A DNA stretch of 38,174 nucleotides from Methanobacteriota archaeon. Its GTDB lineage: Archaea; Halobacteriota; Methanomicrobia; Methanomicrobiales; Methanoculleaceae. The notes beneath the pieces were generated by a model. The model ran no database searches, had not been told where the DNA came from, and worked only from the letters and a program-made list of their open reading frames with translations. The DNA is taken from contig JASUSO010000014.1 in NCBI GenBank assembly GCA_030446015.1, forward strand, positions 1 through 38,174, given 5' to 3'. Each line of letters starts with the position of its first letter. Position 1 is the stretch's first letter. Made by a program: the position numbers and the translations under genes. Positions 14,211-22,511 of the stretch are shown here, in pieces.

Positions 14211-14594
14211 ATGGCAGAAGACAAAAAATACCAGGATGCATCCCTGCCCCTCCCTCCTGACGTCGAGGAGTCGCTCTGCCGGTGCGGGGGCATCGCAGGG
14301 CTGACGGGGCAGTTGCCGGGAGACGATCTCCTGAAAAGAGAGAGTGCTCTTTTTCGCGCACTCGCCGACCCCCTCCGCCTCAAGATCCTCGCCATGCTCG
14401 CGGTGCAGCCGCTCTGTGTCTGTGTCATCAAGGCGGTGCTCGGCATCGCAGACTCGAAGCTCTCCTACCACCTCGGTGTCCTGAAGAAAGCGAACCTGAT
14501 CGCCGGCGAGGCACAGGGGAACTGGATCATCTACCGCCTGACGGCCGAAGGTGAGGCGTGGGCGCAACAGATCGTGGATGATAACGGAAGTTGA
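14211..14594 (+). CDS. arsR: ArsR-family winged-helix regulator
   Basis: A 127-residue DNA-binding protein. The first 45 residues carry a Cys pair in EESLCRCGGIAG; residues about 50-120 are the ArsR winged helix, with FRALADPLRLKILAMLAVQP, CVCVIKAVLGIADSKLSYHL as helix-turn-helix and a wing in QGNWIIYRL. Cysteines in LCRCGG and PLCVCVIK are candidate As(III) or metal ligands; the CVC-type position is classical for ArsR. It should repress the island and release DNA on metal binding. Two broken copies lie at 9537 and 13413, making this the only intact one. Confidence 0.9.
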   Translation: MAEDKKYQDASLPLPPDVEESLCRCGGIAGLTGQLPGDDLLKRESALFRALADPLRLKILAMLAVQPLCVCVIKAVLGIADSKLSYHLGVLKKANLIAGEAQGNWIIYRLTAEGEAWAQQIVDDNGS

Positions 14595-14615
14595 AAGATA
14601 GGTGGATGCCGGGGC

Positions 14616-15194
14616 CTAGAGCCCGAGCCCCGCGAGAAACATCCGGTGCAGGCGCAGGTCCCCACCGAGCTCCGGGTGGAAGGCGAACGCCATGTGCGGC
14701 CCGTGCCGGACGGCGACGATCCCCTCCGGTATCCGGGCGAGCACCTGGACCTGAGGGTCAACGTCCGTCGCCACCGGCGCCCGGATGAAGACCGCCCGGA
14801 AGGGCTCGTCGAGCCCCGCAACCTCGATCGTCGCCTCACGGGAGTCGACCTGCCGGCCGAAGGCGTTCCGCGCCACGTGCATCGGGATGAGGGAGAGGGT
14901 CCGGACCCGGGGGTCGTCCACCCGGTCCGCCATGAGGACCATCCCGGCGCAGGTGGCGAATATCCCGCCCTCGAACTCCACGAGCGGCTCGTAAAGCCCG
15001 TTCTTTCCGATCAGCCGGGAGATGGTGGTGGACTCCCCGCCCGGGATCGCGAGGGCGTCCAGGTCCGAAAGATCCGCCGGCATCCGGACCGCCGTGACCG
15101 ATGAGCCCGGCCTCTCCGCAAGCGCCTCCCGGAACGCCGCGACATGCTCGGCGACGTCGCCCTGGAGCGCGAGAACACCGACCTTAACGCCCAC
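14616..15194 (-). CDS. pdxT: Pyridoxal 5'-phosphate synthase glutaminase subunit PdxT
   Basis: Hydrolyses glutamine and channels ammonia to PdxS for PLP synthesis. The 192-residue chain opens [15 protein letters not shown] and has the triad motifs PGGESTTI, nucleophile Cys in [10 protein letters not shown], and FAFHPEL with the catalytic His; RDR-like residues of the family are replaced by the local sequence. I chose GTG at 15194, overlapping the pdxS stop by 11 nt and behind GAGGTG, over the track's longer ORF. Translation is coupled to pdxS. Confidence 0.95.
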   Translation of the reverse strand: MGVKVGVLALQGDVAEHVAAFREALAERPGSSVTAVRMPADLSDLDALAIPGGESTTISRLIGKNGLYEPLVEFEGGIFATCAGMVLMADRVDDPRVRTLSLIPMHVARNAFGRQVDSREATIEVAGLDEPFRAVFIRAPVATDVDPQVQVLARIPEGIVAVRHGPHMAFAFHPELGGDLRLHRMFLAGLGL

Positions 15195-16080
15195 GGGTCT
15201 GCAACACCTCGTCTTCCCGGAGGAGATGGACGTCAAGGCCCTTCATTGCGTCTCCAAGGCCCTTGCTCACTTCTGCAATGACCTTCGGGTCGTCGTAGTG
15301 GTTCACCGCCTCCACGATCGCCCGGGCCATCGCCTCGGGGTTCGCGGCCTTGAAGATCCCCGACCCGACGAAGACCCCATCGGCGCCGAGCTGCATCATC
15401 AGCGCCGCGTCGGCGGGCGTCGCGATCCCGCCCGCGGAGAAGTTCACCACGGGGAGACGGCCGAGGTTCGCGCACTCGACGACGAGCTCCACGGGCGCCT
15501 CGATATCGCGGGCGCAGTCGGCGAGCTCCTGGCTGGAGAGGCCCTTCAGCGCCCGGATCCCGCCCATGATCGACCGCATGTGGCGGACGGCCTCCACGAC
15601 GTTGCCGGTCCCGGCCTCGCCCTTCGTCCGGATCATCGCCGCACCCTCGTCGATCCGGCGCAGCGCCTCCCCGAGGTTCCGGGCGCCGCAGACGAACGGT
15701 ACGGAGAACTGCTTCTTATCGATATGGAACTGTTCGTCGGCCGGGGTCAGCACCTCGCTCTCGTCGATCATATCCACACCGAGGGCTTCCAGGACCTGCG
15801 CCTCGACGAAGTGGCCGATCCGGGCCTTCCCCATCACCGGAATGGATACCGCATCGATGATCTCGGCGATCTTCTGCGGGTCGGCCATGCGGGCCACGCC
15901 ACCGGCCGCTCTGATATCGGCGGGGACTCTCTCAAGCGCCATGACGGCGACGGCGCCGGCCTCTTCGGCGATCTGCGCCTGCTCTGCGTTGACGACGTCC
16001 ATGATGACGCCGCCCTTCTGCATCGACGCAAAGCCGCGCTTGATCAGCTCGGTGCCAAATCTCAGTTCCTCGAGTTTCAT
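15184..16080 (-). CDS. pdxS: Pyridoxal 5'-phosphate synthase subunit PdxS
   Basis: Condenses ribose 5-phosphate, glyceraldehyde 3-phosphate and PdxT-supplied ammonia to PLP. The 298-residue TIM barrel is highly conserved: [20 protein letters not shown], then [32 protein letters not shown], and [20 protein letters not shown]. The active lysines lie in [11 protein letters not shown] and [11 protein letters not shown] at 16080 (MKLEEL) fits the family N-terminus; the track start lies in poorly conserved sequence. It begins 5 nt after the cobD stop and overlaps pdxT. Confidence 0.97.
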   Translation of the reverse strand: MKLEELRFGTELIKRGFASMQKGGVIMDVVNAEQAQIAEEAGAVAVMALERVPADIRAAGGVARMADPQKIAEIIDAVSIPVMGKARIGHFVEAQVLEALGVDMIDESEVLTPADEQFHIDKKQFSVPFVCGARNLGEALRRIDEGAAMIRTKGEAGTGNVVEAVRHMRSIMGGIRALKGLSSQELADCARDIEAPVELVVECANLGRLPVVNFSAGGIATPADAALMMQLGADGVFVGSGIFKAANPEAMARAIVEAVNHYDDPKVIAEVSKGLGDAMKGLDVHLLREDEVLQTRGR

Positions 16081-16085
16081 TATCT

Positions 16086-17006
16086 CTATGTATAGCTCAT
16101 CGACCACAATAAAAATAGTGCGGCGATCTCGAGGATCACAAAGATGACCGTCGCCGCCCGGACCGCGGCGACGATCCCGGCGCCCCCTTCCGCGAGGGTC
16201 CGCTCAGCATCCCCGATGGTGTAGGCGCCGGGCTTCTCGAGCCGGACGCCGACGCCGCCGGCGATGACGGCCATCGGGATCCCGCCGTTGAACCCCGGCC
16301 GCTTCTTCGCATCGCGCCGGAGCGCCGCCCATGCCGGTCCGAACCGTCCCTTCGCCGCGAAGTAGGCGAGAAGGAGAAGACCGGTCAGCCGTGCCGGGAC
16401 GAAGTTTGCAACGTCGTCGGCGCGGGCCGAGAACCACCCGATCCGGGCCCGCTCGTCGCGGTAGCCGAGCATCGCGTCCAGGGTGTTGATCGCCCGGAAG
16501 GCCGCGGCCCCCGCAAGCCCGAAGAGCCCGAAGTAGAAGAGCGGGGAGATGATGCTGTCGACCAGGTTCTCGGTCATCGATTCGTACGCGGCCGAGAGGA
16601 CGTGCTCGGGATCGAGGCGCGCCGTATCCCGGCTCACCATCATCCCGACCGCCGATCGGCCCGCCTCTATCCCGCCGTCATCGAGCGCCCGGATCACGGC
16701 CGCGGCATGCTCCTCGAGCGCCCGCCAGGCGAGGCAGGCCTTGAGGAGGAGGGGTGCAAGAAGGAGGTAGAGGTACCAGGGGGCGGCGAGCTCGACGAGC
16801 GCGAACGGGGCGGTGAAGAGCGCGACGGTCAGGATACCTCCCGCGACCCCGGCAACCCGCTGGACGCGGACCGGGTAGCGGGCCGGGACCCCCCACCACC
16901 CGATGAACCGGCCAAGCAGCGCCACCGGGTGGTAGCGTGACTGCGGGTCGCCGACCAGCCGGTCCACCAGCAGCGACGCGGCGATTACGACCGCTGCCGC
17001 AGCCAT
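16086..17006 (-). CDS. cobD: Adenosylcobinamide-phosphate synthase CobD/CbiB
   Basis: A membrane protein that attaches the aminopropanol arm to adenosylcobyric acid in B12-type cofactor synthesis, needed for methanogen corrinoids. The N-terminus [20 protein letters not shown] is diagnostic, as are [39 protein letters not shown] and LPARLTG-like [11 protein letters not shown]. Several hydrophobic helices are visible; length of 306 is typical. It overlaps the preceding membrane-protein gene by 22 nt and is followed 5 nt later by pdxS. Confidence 0.95.
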   Translation of the reverse strand: MAAAAVVIAASLLVDRLVGDPQSRYHPVALLGRFIGWWGVPARYPVRVQRVAGVAGGILTVALFTAPFALVELAAPWYLYLLLAPLLLKACLAWRALEEHAAAVIRALDDGGIEAGRSAVGMMVSRDTARLDPEHVLSAAYESMTENLVDSIISPLFYFGLFGLAGAAAFRAINTLDAMLGYRDERARIGWFSARADDVANFVPARLTGLLLLAYFAAKGRFGPAWAALRRDAKKRPGFNGGIPMAVIAGGVGVRLEKPGAYTIGDAERTLAEGGAGIVAAVRAATVIFVILEIAALFLLWSMSYT

Positions 17007-17509
17007 GCGAGGATGACCCCGAGAAGGAGCGCCGCAAACGAAGCGGCATTTAGGAGATCAACCCGGTAGACCAGCCACAGCCCGTAGAGCACCAGGGCGC
17101 CGGCGGTGAGGAGAATGACCGGGAAGGAGGGGGGCAACCGTCGTTCTCTCGCCGGAGCGGCGGGAGCGGCAGGGGCCTCAGGGAGTTCGGGCTCGGGTGC
17201 CGCCCGCTCCCTGACGACGACCCGGAACTCCGCTCGTTTAGCGCCGTATCCGGCGATGACCTCGATATTGAAGGTGCCCGGGTAGGCGTTCTCCCGGATG
17301 GGGACGACGAACTCTTCGGACCTGTTCACGTAGAGGTTCTCGTGGAAGAATCCGGTGAAGGCCGAGGAGTTCGAGGAGGCGAGGGTGATATGCAACGGCG
17401 ACCCGTGGTTGATGATCCGCAGAACGAGGTCGCTCCCCGGCGTTGCCTCGACCTCGTCCGGGACCTCAATGGAGTTGATCCCCCGGCGGTTGAGCTGGAT
17501 CTCCGTCAT
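16985..17509 (-). CDS. Conserved membrane-anchored protein with beta-rich N-domain
   Basis: A 174-residue protein I cannot name with confidence. Residues 1-105 look like a beta-sandwich of the CARDB or cupredoxin-like kind (VLRIINHGSPLHITLASSNS, FVVPIRENAYPGTFNIEVIA); there is no N-terminal signal peptide. A Pro/Ala-rich hinge follows, then two C-terminal helices (FPVILLTAGALVLYGLWLVY and [18 protein letters not shown]). The predicted soluble domain thus sits on one side of a hairpin anchor. It is between the Trm112-like gene and cobD in an overlapping operon. Confidence 0.7.
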   Translation of the reverse strand: MTEIQLNRRGINSIEVPDEVEATPGSDLVLRIINHGSPLHITLASSNSSAFTGFFHENLYVNRSEEFVVPIRENAYPGTFNIEVIAGYGAKRAEFRVVVRERAAPEPELPEAPAAPAAPARERRLPPSFPVILLTAGALVLYGLWLVYRVDLLNAASFAALLLGVILAWLRQRS

Positions 17510-17517
17510 CGGCGCAA

Positions 17518-17703
17518 TCAGTCCTCACAGGCGGTCTTGGGGAGGAGGTCCGGAATGCCCTCGCTGATGGGGTAGTCGACGCCGCACGCCGCGCACCGGA
17601 GGGTCCCCTCCAGCACCTCCTCACCGCTCTCTTCGGTCACGGTCAGTTCGAGTTCCCCCTTGCAGACCGGACAGCAGAGTATCTCCATCAGGCTCTTTCT
17701 CAT
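17518..17703 (-). CDS. Trm112-like zinc-ribbon protein
   Basis: A 61-residue protein with two Cys pairs, CCPVCKG and CAACGVDYPI, forming a Trm112/UPF0434-type zinc ribbon; the ending YPISEGIPDLLP is characteristic. In archaea and eukaryotes Trm112 is a small activating subunit of several RNA and protein methyltransferases. Its ATG overlaps the purA stop as ATGA. Which methyltransferase it serves here cannot be told from the context. Confidence 0.88.
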   Translation of the reverse strand: MRKSLMEILCCPVCKGELELTVTEESGEEVLEGTLRCAACGVDYPISEGIPDLLPKTACED

Positions 17704-18710
17704 AGTTCGCTCCGAAGGTCGATGATCTGGGACATCTCGGGCCCCGTCGAGATCAGGGTGACGGGTTTGCCGATATCCTTCTCGGCCTGCGCGATGAAGT
17801 CCCGCGCCTTCTTCGTCAGCTGCTCGTACCTGGTCGCGCCGAAGCAGGCCGGGTCGACCCGGTCGATCCCGGTGATCGCCGCCTGGGTGCAGCCATTGAT
17901 CATCGCCGAGTAGCGGGCCATCTTCCCGTCCCAGGTGCCGATGCGGCGCTGGCGGTGGGTGACGGTGCCGAACTCCTCGATCCCGAGCTCATGCGACTTC
18001 TCCATCGTCATCTCGGTGGAGAAGGGGCCCTCGCCGACCCGGGTCGGGTAGGCCTTGAAGACGACGATGACGTCGTCGATCCGGGTCGGACCGACGCCGT
18101 TGTCGGCGGCGATCTGCGAGGCGGAGGTGTCCTTGCTCGTCACGAACGGGTAGGTCCCGAAGTAGAGCGAGATCCCAAAGCCCTGGGTCCCTTCGAGGAG
18201 GACCATCTCGCCGTTATCGAGAGCGCTGTTGATATCCTGTGCTACGTCGGTGACAAAGTCGGCAAGCTCAGGAACATCTTTTGCCTGCCGGGATGTCCGG
18301 AGAACACGGTCTGCGTTCGCCGGGCCGCACCCGGTCCCGGTGCTCCCGATCTTCTTTCTGAGATGCTCGCTCCCCCTGTCCCGGGCGATATGCTCCTCTT
18401 CGATGACACCGCACCTGCCGTCGACAAAGATCCTCTCCCGGACGCCGAGCAGGTCGACCTCGTGCAGGAAGACCCGGGGATCAACGAGGACGCCGCTCCC
18501 GATCATGAGGGTTGCTTCCGGGTAGACAAACCCCGAGGGGACCATCCTGACACCGTACTCTTTTTCACCAATGCGGACGGTATGCCCTGCGTTCGGGCCG
18601 ACGCCGCCCCGGGAGATGATGGATGGTCTGTCCTGGTGAGCGATGTGGGCCACGATCTTTCCTTTCCCCTCGTCACCAAAGAACCCGCCGACGATAATAG
18701 TACAACTCAT
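17700..18710 (-). CDS. purA: Adenylosuccinate synthetase (archaeal short form)
   Basis: Joins IMP and aspartate using GTP to adenylosuccinate, the first AMP-specific step of purine synthesis. The 336-residue form is shorter than bacterial PurA (about 430), as usual in many archaea. GTP-binding IIVGGFFGDEGKGKIVAHIA and ISRGGVGPNAGHTV motifs are clear, and LLEGTQGFGISLYFGTYPFVTSKDTSA is the conserved central block. ATG at 18710 is chosen: the family begins at this strand, and a TATA-like GTTTATCA at 18743-18750 puts the transcript start about 10 nt upstream, so the gene is nearly leaderless. Confidence 0.96.
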   Translation of the reverse strand: MSCTIIVGGFFGDEGKGKIVAHIAHQDRPSIISRGGVGPNAGHTVRIGEKEYGVRMVPSGFVYPEATLMIGSGVLVDPRVFLHEVDLLGVRERIFVDGRCGVIEEEHIARDRGSEHLRKKIGSTGTGCGPANADRVLRTSRQAKDVPELADFVTDVAQDINSALDNGEMVLLEGTQGFGISLYFGTYPFVTSKDTSASQIAADNGVGPTRIDDVIVVFKAYPTRVGEGPFSTEMTMEKSHELGIEEFGTVTHRQRRIGTWDGKMARYSAMINGCTQAAITGIDRVDPACFGATRYEQLTKKARDFIAQAEKDIGKPVTLISTGPEMSQIIDLRSEL

Positions 18711-18981
18711 TGTTCTATCAAGTAGGATGGAGCGATACATGCTGATAAACGTTACAATGTGGTACCGGGAGAGAACGCATCCGGTTTAAAGGCAACCGGA
18801 TTTCAACAACCCCCGCATCGTCCGATCCGCCGTTCCGCGCCCCGGGAGGAGGCGAGCGGGACGCCCCGGCCGGGCAGGTGCCCCAAGACCCGCGGATCCC
18901 CGTGGCCTTTGGCGGCAGCGGCCGGGTGTGCGTCAATCCCGACCCTCGCGGATCGTCACCGGCACGATCATCCGCGATCTT

Positions 18982-19003
18982 GACCCCTTCATTTCCAGTG
19001 GAG
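18982..19003 (-). promoter_or_regulatory. ORB-like box a
   Basis: On the minus strand it reads CTCCACTGGAAATGAAGGGG, with the CCASTGGAAA core followed by the AAGGGG G-string typical of Orc1/Cdc6 recognition boxes in euryarchaea. It faces box b 200 nt away. Confidence 0.6.
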
Positions 19004-19200
19004 TCTTCGCCCCGGGGAGCATCACCGGCCGGGGCATCGAGTTTTTCCTCCGGGGCGGGATGACGATCTGCAGCCAGATCATTTCGCCGGAGAATGGGCG
19101 TGAACCAAAAGATCTGCCCCGGATTTCAAGGATAGAGCATGTACGATCGCTGCAGGCGCGGCGGGATCCCGACCGGCCAGAATCCCCGAATAAATCCACA

Positions 19201-19223
19201 TCTCCAGTGGAAATAAAGGGGTT
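19201..19223 (+). promoter_or_regulatory. ORB-like box b
   Basis: Reads CTCCAGTGGAAATAAAGGGG on the plus strand, nearly identical to box a but inverted relative to it. The pair lies about 1.8 kb beyond the end of the initiator gene. Confidence 0.62.
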
Positions 19224-19329
19224 CTCCACCCGTCATTCCACTGTCCGACGTCAAACCGGCGGTTGTCCCGGCAGGGATCTTCTATAAAAGAGCTTCGATT
19301 TGCGTTTGAAGATATTTATGAGGGTATTT

Positions 19330-20490
19330 TTATTTTAACGATTCCAGATAGACCGCCATCCGGGAGAGAGCTTCCTTGAGATCGTCGCGCGAGACGGCGT
19401 AGGCGCACCGTACGTGTCCGGCGCCGGAGGGGCCGAGGGCGCTCCCCGGGACGACCGCGACGTGCTGCTCGCGTAAGAGCCCCTCCGCGAACTCGACATC
19501 GCTCAGGCCGGTGGACGCGACCGACGGGAAGGCGTAGAAGGCGCCCTTCGGGACGTGGCAGGTAAGACCGAGCTTGTTCAGTCCGTCGACGAAGAGGTTG
19601 CGCCGGAGACGGTACTCCCGGACCATCGCATCCTTCTCGGCCCCCCCGTTCCGGAGCGCTTCGTAGGCGGCGACCTGCCCCATCACGGGGGCGCAGAGCG
19701 CGACGTACTGGTGGATCTTCAATGCCGCCGAGGTGATCTCAGCCGGGGCGCAGAGGTAGCCGATCCGCCACCCGGTCATGGCGAAGGCCTTCGAGAACCC
19801 GTTTAAGGTGATCGTCCGTTCATAGAGCTCCGGGATCCGTGCCGGCGAGAAGTGGTCGCCGTCGTAGGTGAGCTCGGCGTAGACCTCGTCGCTGATGAGG
19901 AGGAGGTCATGGTCGACCAGGAGATCGGCGATGCCGCGCCAGTCCGCCTCCTCCATCACCCCGCCGGTGGGGTTGTTCGGGAAGTTCGCGATCAGCGCCT
20001 TCGTCTTTGGGGTGATGCTCTCCGCGAGCGCGTCGGCCGTCAGCCGGAACTCGTCCTCCGCCCGACAGAGGACAGGCACCGGGGTTCCGCCGGCAAGGGT
20101 GACGCAGGGGCTGTAGGAGACGTAACAGGGCTCGGCGACCAGGATCTCGTCACCGGGGTCGGTGACGGCCCGGATGGCGATATCTGCCGCTTCCGAGACG
20201 CCGCAGGTGACGATGATCTCCGTCTCGGGGTCGTACCTGGTGCCGAAACGGGTATCGAGGTAGCGGCTGATGGCGTCCCGGAGCTGGGGCGTCCCCCTGT
20301 TCGATGTGTAGGCGGTCGATCCCTGCTCGATGGAGTAGATGGACGCCTCGCAGACGCACCAGGGGGTCACGAAGTCCGGCTCCCCGACGCCCAGAGATAT
20401 GACGTCTTCCATCGTCTGGGCGATATCGAAGAACTTGCGGATACCCGAGGGAGGTATGGCACGGGCCCGTTTTGAGACGAAGTCCCTCAC
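19330..20490 (-). CDS. PLP-dependent aminotransferase, class I/II
   Basis: A 386-residue fold-type I aminotransferase of the aspartate/aromatic aminotransferase kind. DVISLGVGEPDFVTP is the substrate-binding N-terminal motif, ANFPNNPTGGVM the PLP-pocket Asn region, DEVYAELTYDGDH follows, and NGFSKAFAMTGWRIGY holds the Schiff-base lysine. The start is taken as GTG at 20490, 5 nt after AGGTGA and just beyond the Lrp stop; the track's ATG would overlap the Lrp gene by 29 nt. It is coupled to the Lrp-type regulator, which may sense its amino acid. Exact substrate unknown. Confidence 0.92.
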   Translation of the reverse strand: MRDFVSKRARAIPPSGIRKFFDIAQTMEDVISLGVGEPDFVTPWCVCEASIYSIEQGSTAYTSNRGTPQLRDAISRYLDTRFGTRYDPETEIIVTCGVSEAADIAIRAVTDPGDEILVAEPCYVSYSPCVTLAGGTPVPVLCRAEDEFRLTADALAESITPKTKALIANFPNNPTGGVMEEADWRGIADLLVDHDLLLISDEVYAELTYDGDHFSPARIPELYERTITLNGFSKAFAMTGWRIGYLCAPAEITSAALKIHQYVALCAPVMGQVAAYEALRNGGAEKDAMVREYRLRRNLFVDGLNKLGLTCHVPKGAFYAFPSVASTGLSDVEFAEGLLREQHVAVVPGSALGPSGAGHVRCAYAVSRDDLKEALSRMAVYLESLK

Positions 20491-20500
20491 GCGCCTCACC

Positions 20501-20992
20501 TCAGAAGGAGTAGGGGAGCCGCTCGACATCTTCGCGCCCGGCGAAGGTGGTGCCGTTCTCCTTGTAGGTCTTCATGATGATGTGCGTCGCCGTCTCCCGG
20601 ATCCGGTCCATCGGGGCGATCTGCTCGGAGACGAACCGCGCGATCTCGTGCATGCTCGGCCCGGTGACCAGGAGCTGGAGGTCGTACGCGCCGGTCATCA
20701 GGCGGAGCGACCGGACCTGCGGGAACCTGGCGATACGCTCGGCGATCCGGTCGTAGCCGAAGTCCCGCTCTGGCGAGACCTTGAGCTCGATCACCGCAGC
20801 GACGTTCCCGTCGCCGGCCCGCTCCCAGTCGACGACCGCCCCGTAGCGGCGGATGGCGCCTGCAGCCTCCAGCCGGCCGATCCGCTCTCGTACGTCCTCT
20901 TCGCTCATCTCGGCCAGCACCGCGAGTTCACTTACCGGGGTGCGGCAGTTCTCCTCCAGGAGATGGAGGAGGATACGATCCTTTTCGTCCAT
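20501..20992 (-). CDS. Lrp/AsnC-family transcriptional regulator
   Basis: A 163-residue protein with an N-terminal helix-turn-helix (MDEKDRILLHLLEENCRTPV, then LAVLAEMSEEDVRERIGRLE) and a C-terminal ligand-binding RAM domain (GNVAAVIELKVSPERDFGYD, VRSLRLMTGAYDLQLLVTGP). Such proteins form octamers that respond to amino acids. The GAYDLQLLVTG segment is the usual dimerisation and effector region. It directly precedes the aminotransferase gene and follows orc1/cdc6 by 4 nt, so it may be transcribed with the initiator gene. Confidence 0.93.
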   Translation of the reverse strand: MDEKDRILLHLLEENCRTPVSELAVLAEMSEEDVRERIGRLEAAGAIRRYGAVVDWERAGDGNVAAVIELKVSPERDFGYDRIAERIARFPQVRSLRLMTGAYDLQLLVTGPSMHEIARFVSEQIAPMDRIRETATHIIMKTYKENGTTFAGREDVERLPYSF

Positions 20993-20996
20993 AACT

Positions 20997-22280
20997 TCAC
21001 CTGAACATTGCTCTGAGTCGGTTGATGTCGAGTTGCTTGAGCCTCGCGTCGTCGAGCCTCGGGTCGCGGGTGACGACCTCTTCGATCTTGCTCGTCGTTG
21101 CGTCGAACCACATCTCCTTCGTCCGGCCGTAGCGGCCTCGCGAGATGACCCGGGTGTTGATGACGCCGAGCATGTTGAGTTCGGAGATGAGGTCGGTGAT
21201 CCGGCGGTGCGTCAGGACGTCGAGGTCGATGATCCGGGCGATCTCGCGGTAGACCACCGTGACCTCGCCGCTCGTGAAGATCCGCTTGCCCATCTGCTCC
21301 AGGATCAGCATCGCGTAGAGGACGGCCTTGCTCTGGGTCGGGAGGGTGGAGATGCACTCGACCATGCTGTCGGTCTCGATCTTCTCCTGAGCCATCCGGA
21401 CGTGCCGCTCGGTTACGCCTGCTGCGTTCTCGCGGTCTGCAAGTTCGCCCGAGACCCGGAGGAGGTCGAGTGCCCGCCGTGCGTCGCCGTGCTCCTGGGC
21501 TGCGAGCGCCGCACAGAGGGGGATGACCGTCTCGTCGAGGGCGCCGTCGACGAACGCCATCTCCGCCCTCTGCTGGAGGATGTCGCAGAGCTGGGGGGCG
21601 TTGTAGGGAGGAAAGACGATCTCCTCCTCAGAGAGCGAGGAGAGGACGCGGGGGTCCAGGAAGTCGGTGAACCGGAGATCGTTTGAGATCCCGATGATGC
21701 TCACCTTCGCGAACTTGAGGTCGGAGTTGATCCGGGTGAGGTTGTAGAGGGTGTCGTCGCCGCTCTTCTTGACGAGTTTGTCGATCTCGTCGAGGATGAT
21801 GACCATGACCCCGCCGGTGTTCTCGAGCTGGTTCTTGAGCTCCATGTAGACCTGGTCGGTCGGCCACCCGGTCATCGGGATGAGATTCCGGGGGCTGTCG
21901 CTTGGGTGCTCGTCGGGGTTGTCAAGACCGTTCGCTATCTGGGCGAGGACCCGGTACTGGGTGTCGATCACCTCGCAGTTGAGGTGGACGATCTTGCATT
22001 TCGTCCCGGCGAGGGCGCTCGCGTTCTCGAGTTCCGTTCCCACGTACCGCACCGACGCCGTCTTCCCCGTCCCGGTTTTGCCGTAGATGAGGATGTTTGA
22101 GGGGGTCTCGTTTGTGAGAGCAGGAGCGAGAATGGAGGCGAGTTCGTCAATCTGGGGCTTCCGGTGAGGAAGGATCTGGGGACGATAGTTGTGACGGAGG
22201 ACTTCTCTATTCTTAAATATACGTCTATTGGTCAGGTATTTTTTAAATAACCCCATTGGGCTCGTTTTATCGTCCGACAT
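20997..22280 (-). CDS. cdc6: Orc1/Cdc6 replication initiator
   Basis: A 427-residue AAA+ origin-binding protein that recognises ORB sequences and loads the MCM helicase. Walker A is IYGKTGTGKTASVRYVGTEL, Walker B VIILDEIDKL, sensor 1 ISNDLRFTDFLDPRVLSSLS, and sensor 2 lies in HGDARRALDLLRVSG. The C-terminal winged helix (residues about 330-400) includes VYREIARIIDLDVLTHRRIT. Length is typical of archaeal Cdc6. The start ATG has GGTGA upstream and a 19-bp palindrome 24 nt away. The gene points away from an AT-rich region with three ORB-like boxes. Confidence 0.97.
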   Translation of the reverse strand: MSDDKTSPMGLFKKYLTNRRIFKNREVLRHNYRPQILPHRKPQIDELASILAPALTNETPSNILIYGKTGTGKTASVRYVGTELENASALAGTKCKIVHLNCEVIDTQYRVLAQIANGLDNPDEHPSDSPRNLIPMTGWPTDQVYMELKNQLENTGGVMVIILDEIDKLVKKSGDDTLYNLTRINSDLKFAKVSIIGISNDLRFTDFLDPRVLSSLSEEEIVFPPYNAPQLCDILQQRAEMAFVDGALDETVIPLCAALAAQEHGDARRALDLLRVSGELADRENAAGVTERHVRMAQEKIETDSMVECISTLPTQSKAVLYAMLILEQMGKRIFTSGEVTVVYREIARIIDLDVLTHRRITDLISELNMLGVINTRVISRGRYGRTKEMWFDATTSKIEEVVTRDPRLDDARLKQLDINRLRAMFR

Positions 22281-22303
22281 GGTGTCACCGGAGAGGTAAG
22301 CAG

Positions 22304-22322
22304 GACACGAAATTTTCGTGTC
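22304..22322. promoter_or_regulatory. Perfect palindrome upstream of cdc6
   Basis: GACACGAAATTTTCGTGTC is a 9-1-9 inverted repeat located 24-42 nt upstream of the cdc6 ATG, where the TATA box or transcript start should be. It is a candidate operator for the initiator gene. Confidence 0.6.
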
Positions 22323-22357
22323 GAGGTCTCTTAATATGATCGCTTTAGGGGCAGATA

Positions 22358-22380
22358 ACCCCTTCGTTTCCAGTGGAACA
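22358..22380 (-). promoter_or_regulatory. ORB-like box c
   Basis: Minus strand reads TTCCACTGGAAACGAAGGGG, the best match in the window to the euryarchaeal ORB pattern with its G-string. It is 78 nt upstream of the cdc6 start. Confidence 0.75.
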
Positions 22381-22463
22381 TTGGAGACCGGATCATGGGG
22401 AGATCACGATGAACCGGTCGAGTTGAGGAGAGTCCCAGGAGGGAAGTGATGGGGATCACCCCG

Positions 22464-22486
22464 ACCCCTTTATTTCCAATGGAACC
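22464..22486 (-). promoter_or_regulatory. ORB-like box d
   Basis: Minus strand reads TTCCATTGGAAATAAAGGGG, in the same orientation as box c and about 106 nt from it. Confidence 0.72.
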
Positions 22487-22492
22487 TGATGA

Positions 22493-22511
22493 CGATACAC
22501 TGTGTGTATCG
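22493..22511. repeat. Hairpin CGATACAC-TGT-GTGTATCG
   Basis: A perfect 8-bp stem with a 3-nt loop immediately next to ORB d. The preceding CTGATGACGATA is repeated at about 22523-22534. It may be a binding site for another origin protein. Confidence 0.5.

Larger units (their letters stand above)
18711..19329. other. Long intergenic region with two ORB-like boxes
   Basis: About 620 bases between purA and the aminotransferase without a convincing gene; track ORFs here have no recognisable motifs. It carries the purA promoter and two oppositely oriented origin recognition box-like sequences (18982-19003 and 19201-19223). It may be a secondary part of the origin region or an Orc1-binding regulatory site. 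Confidence 0.55.
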
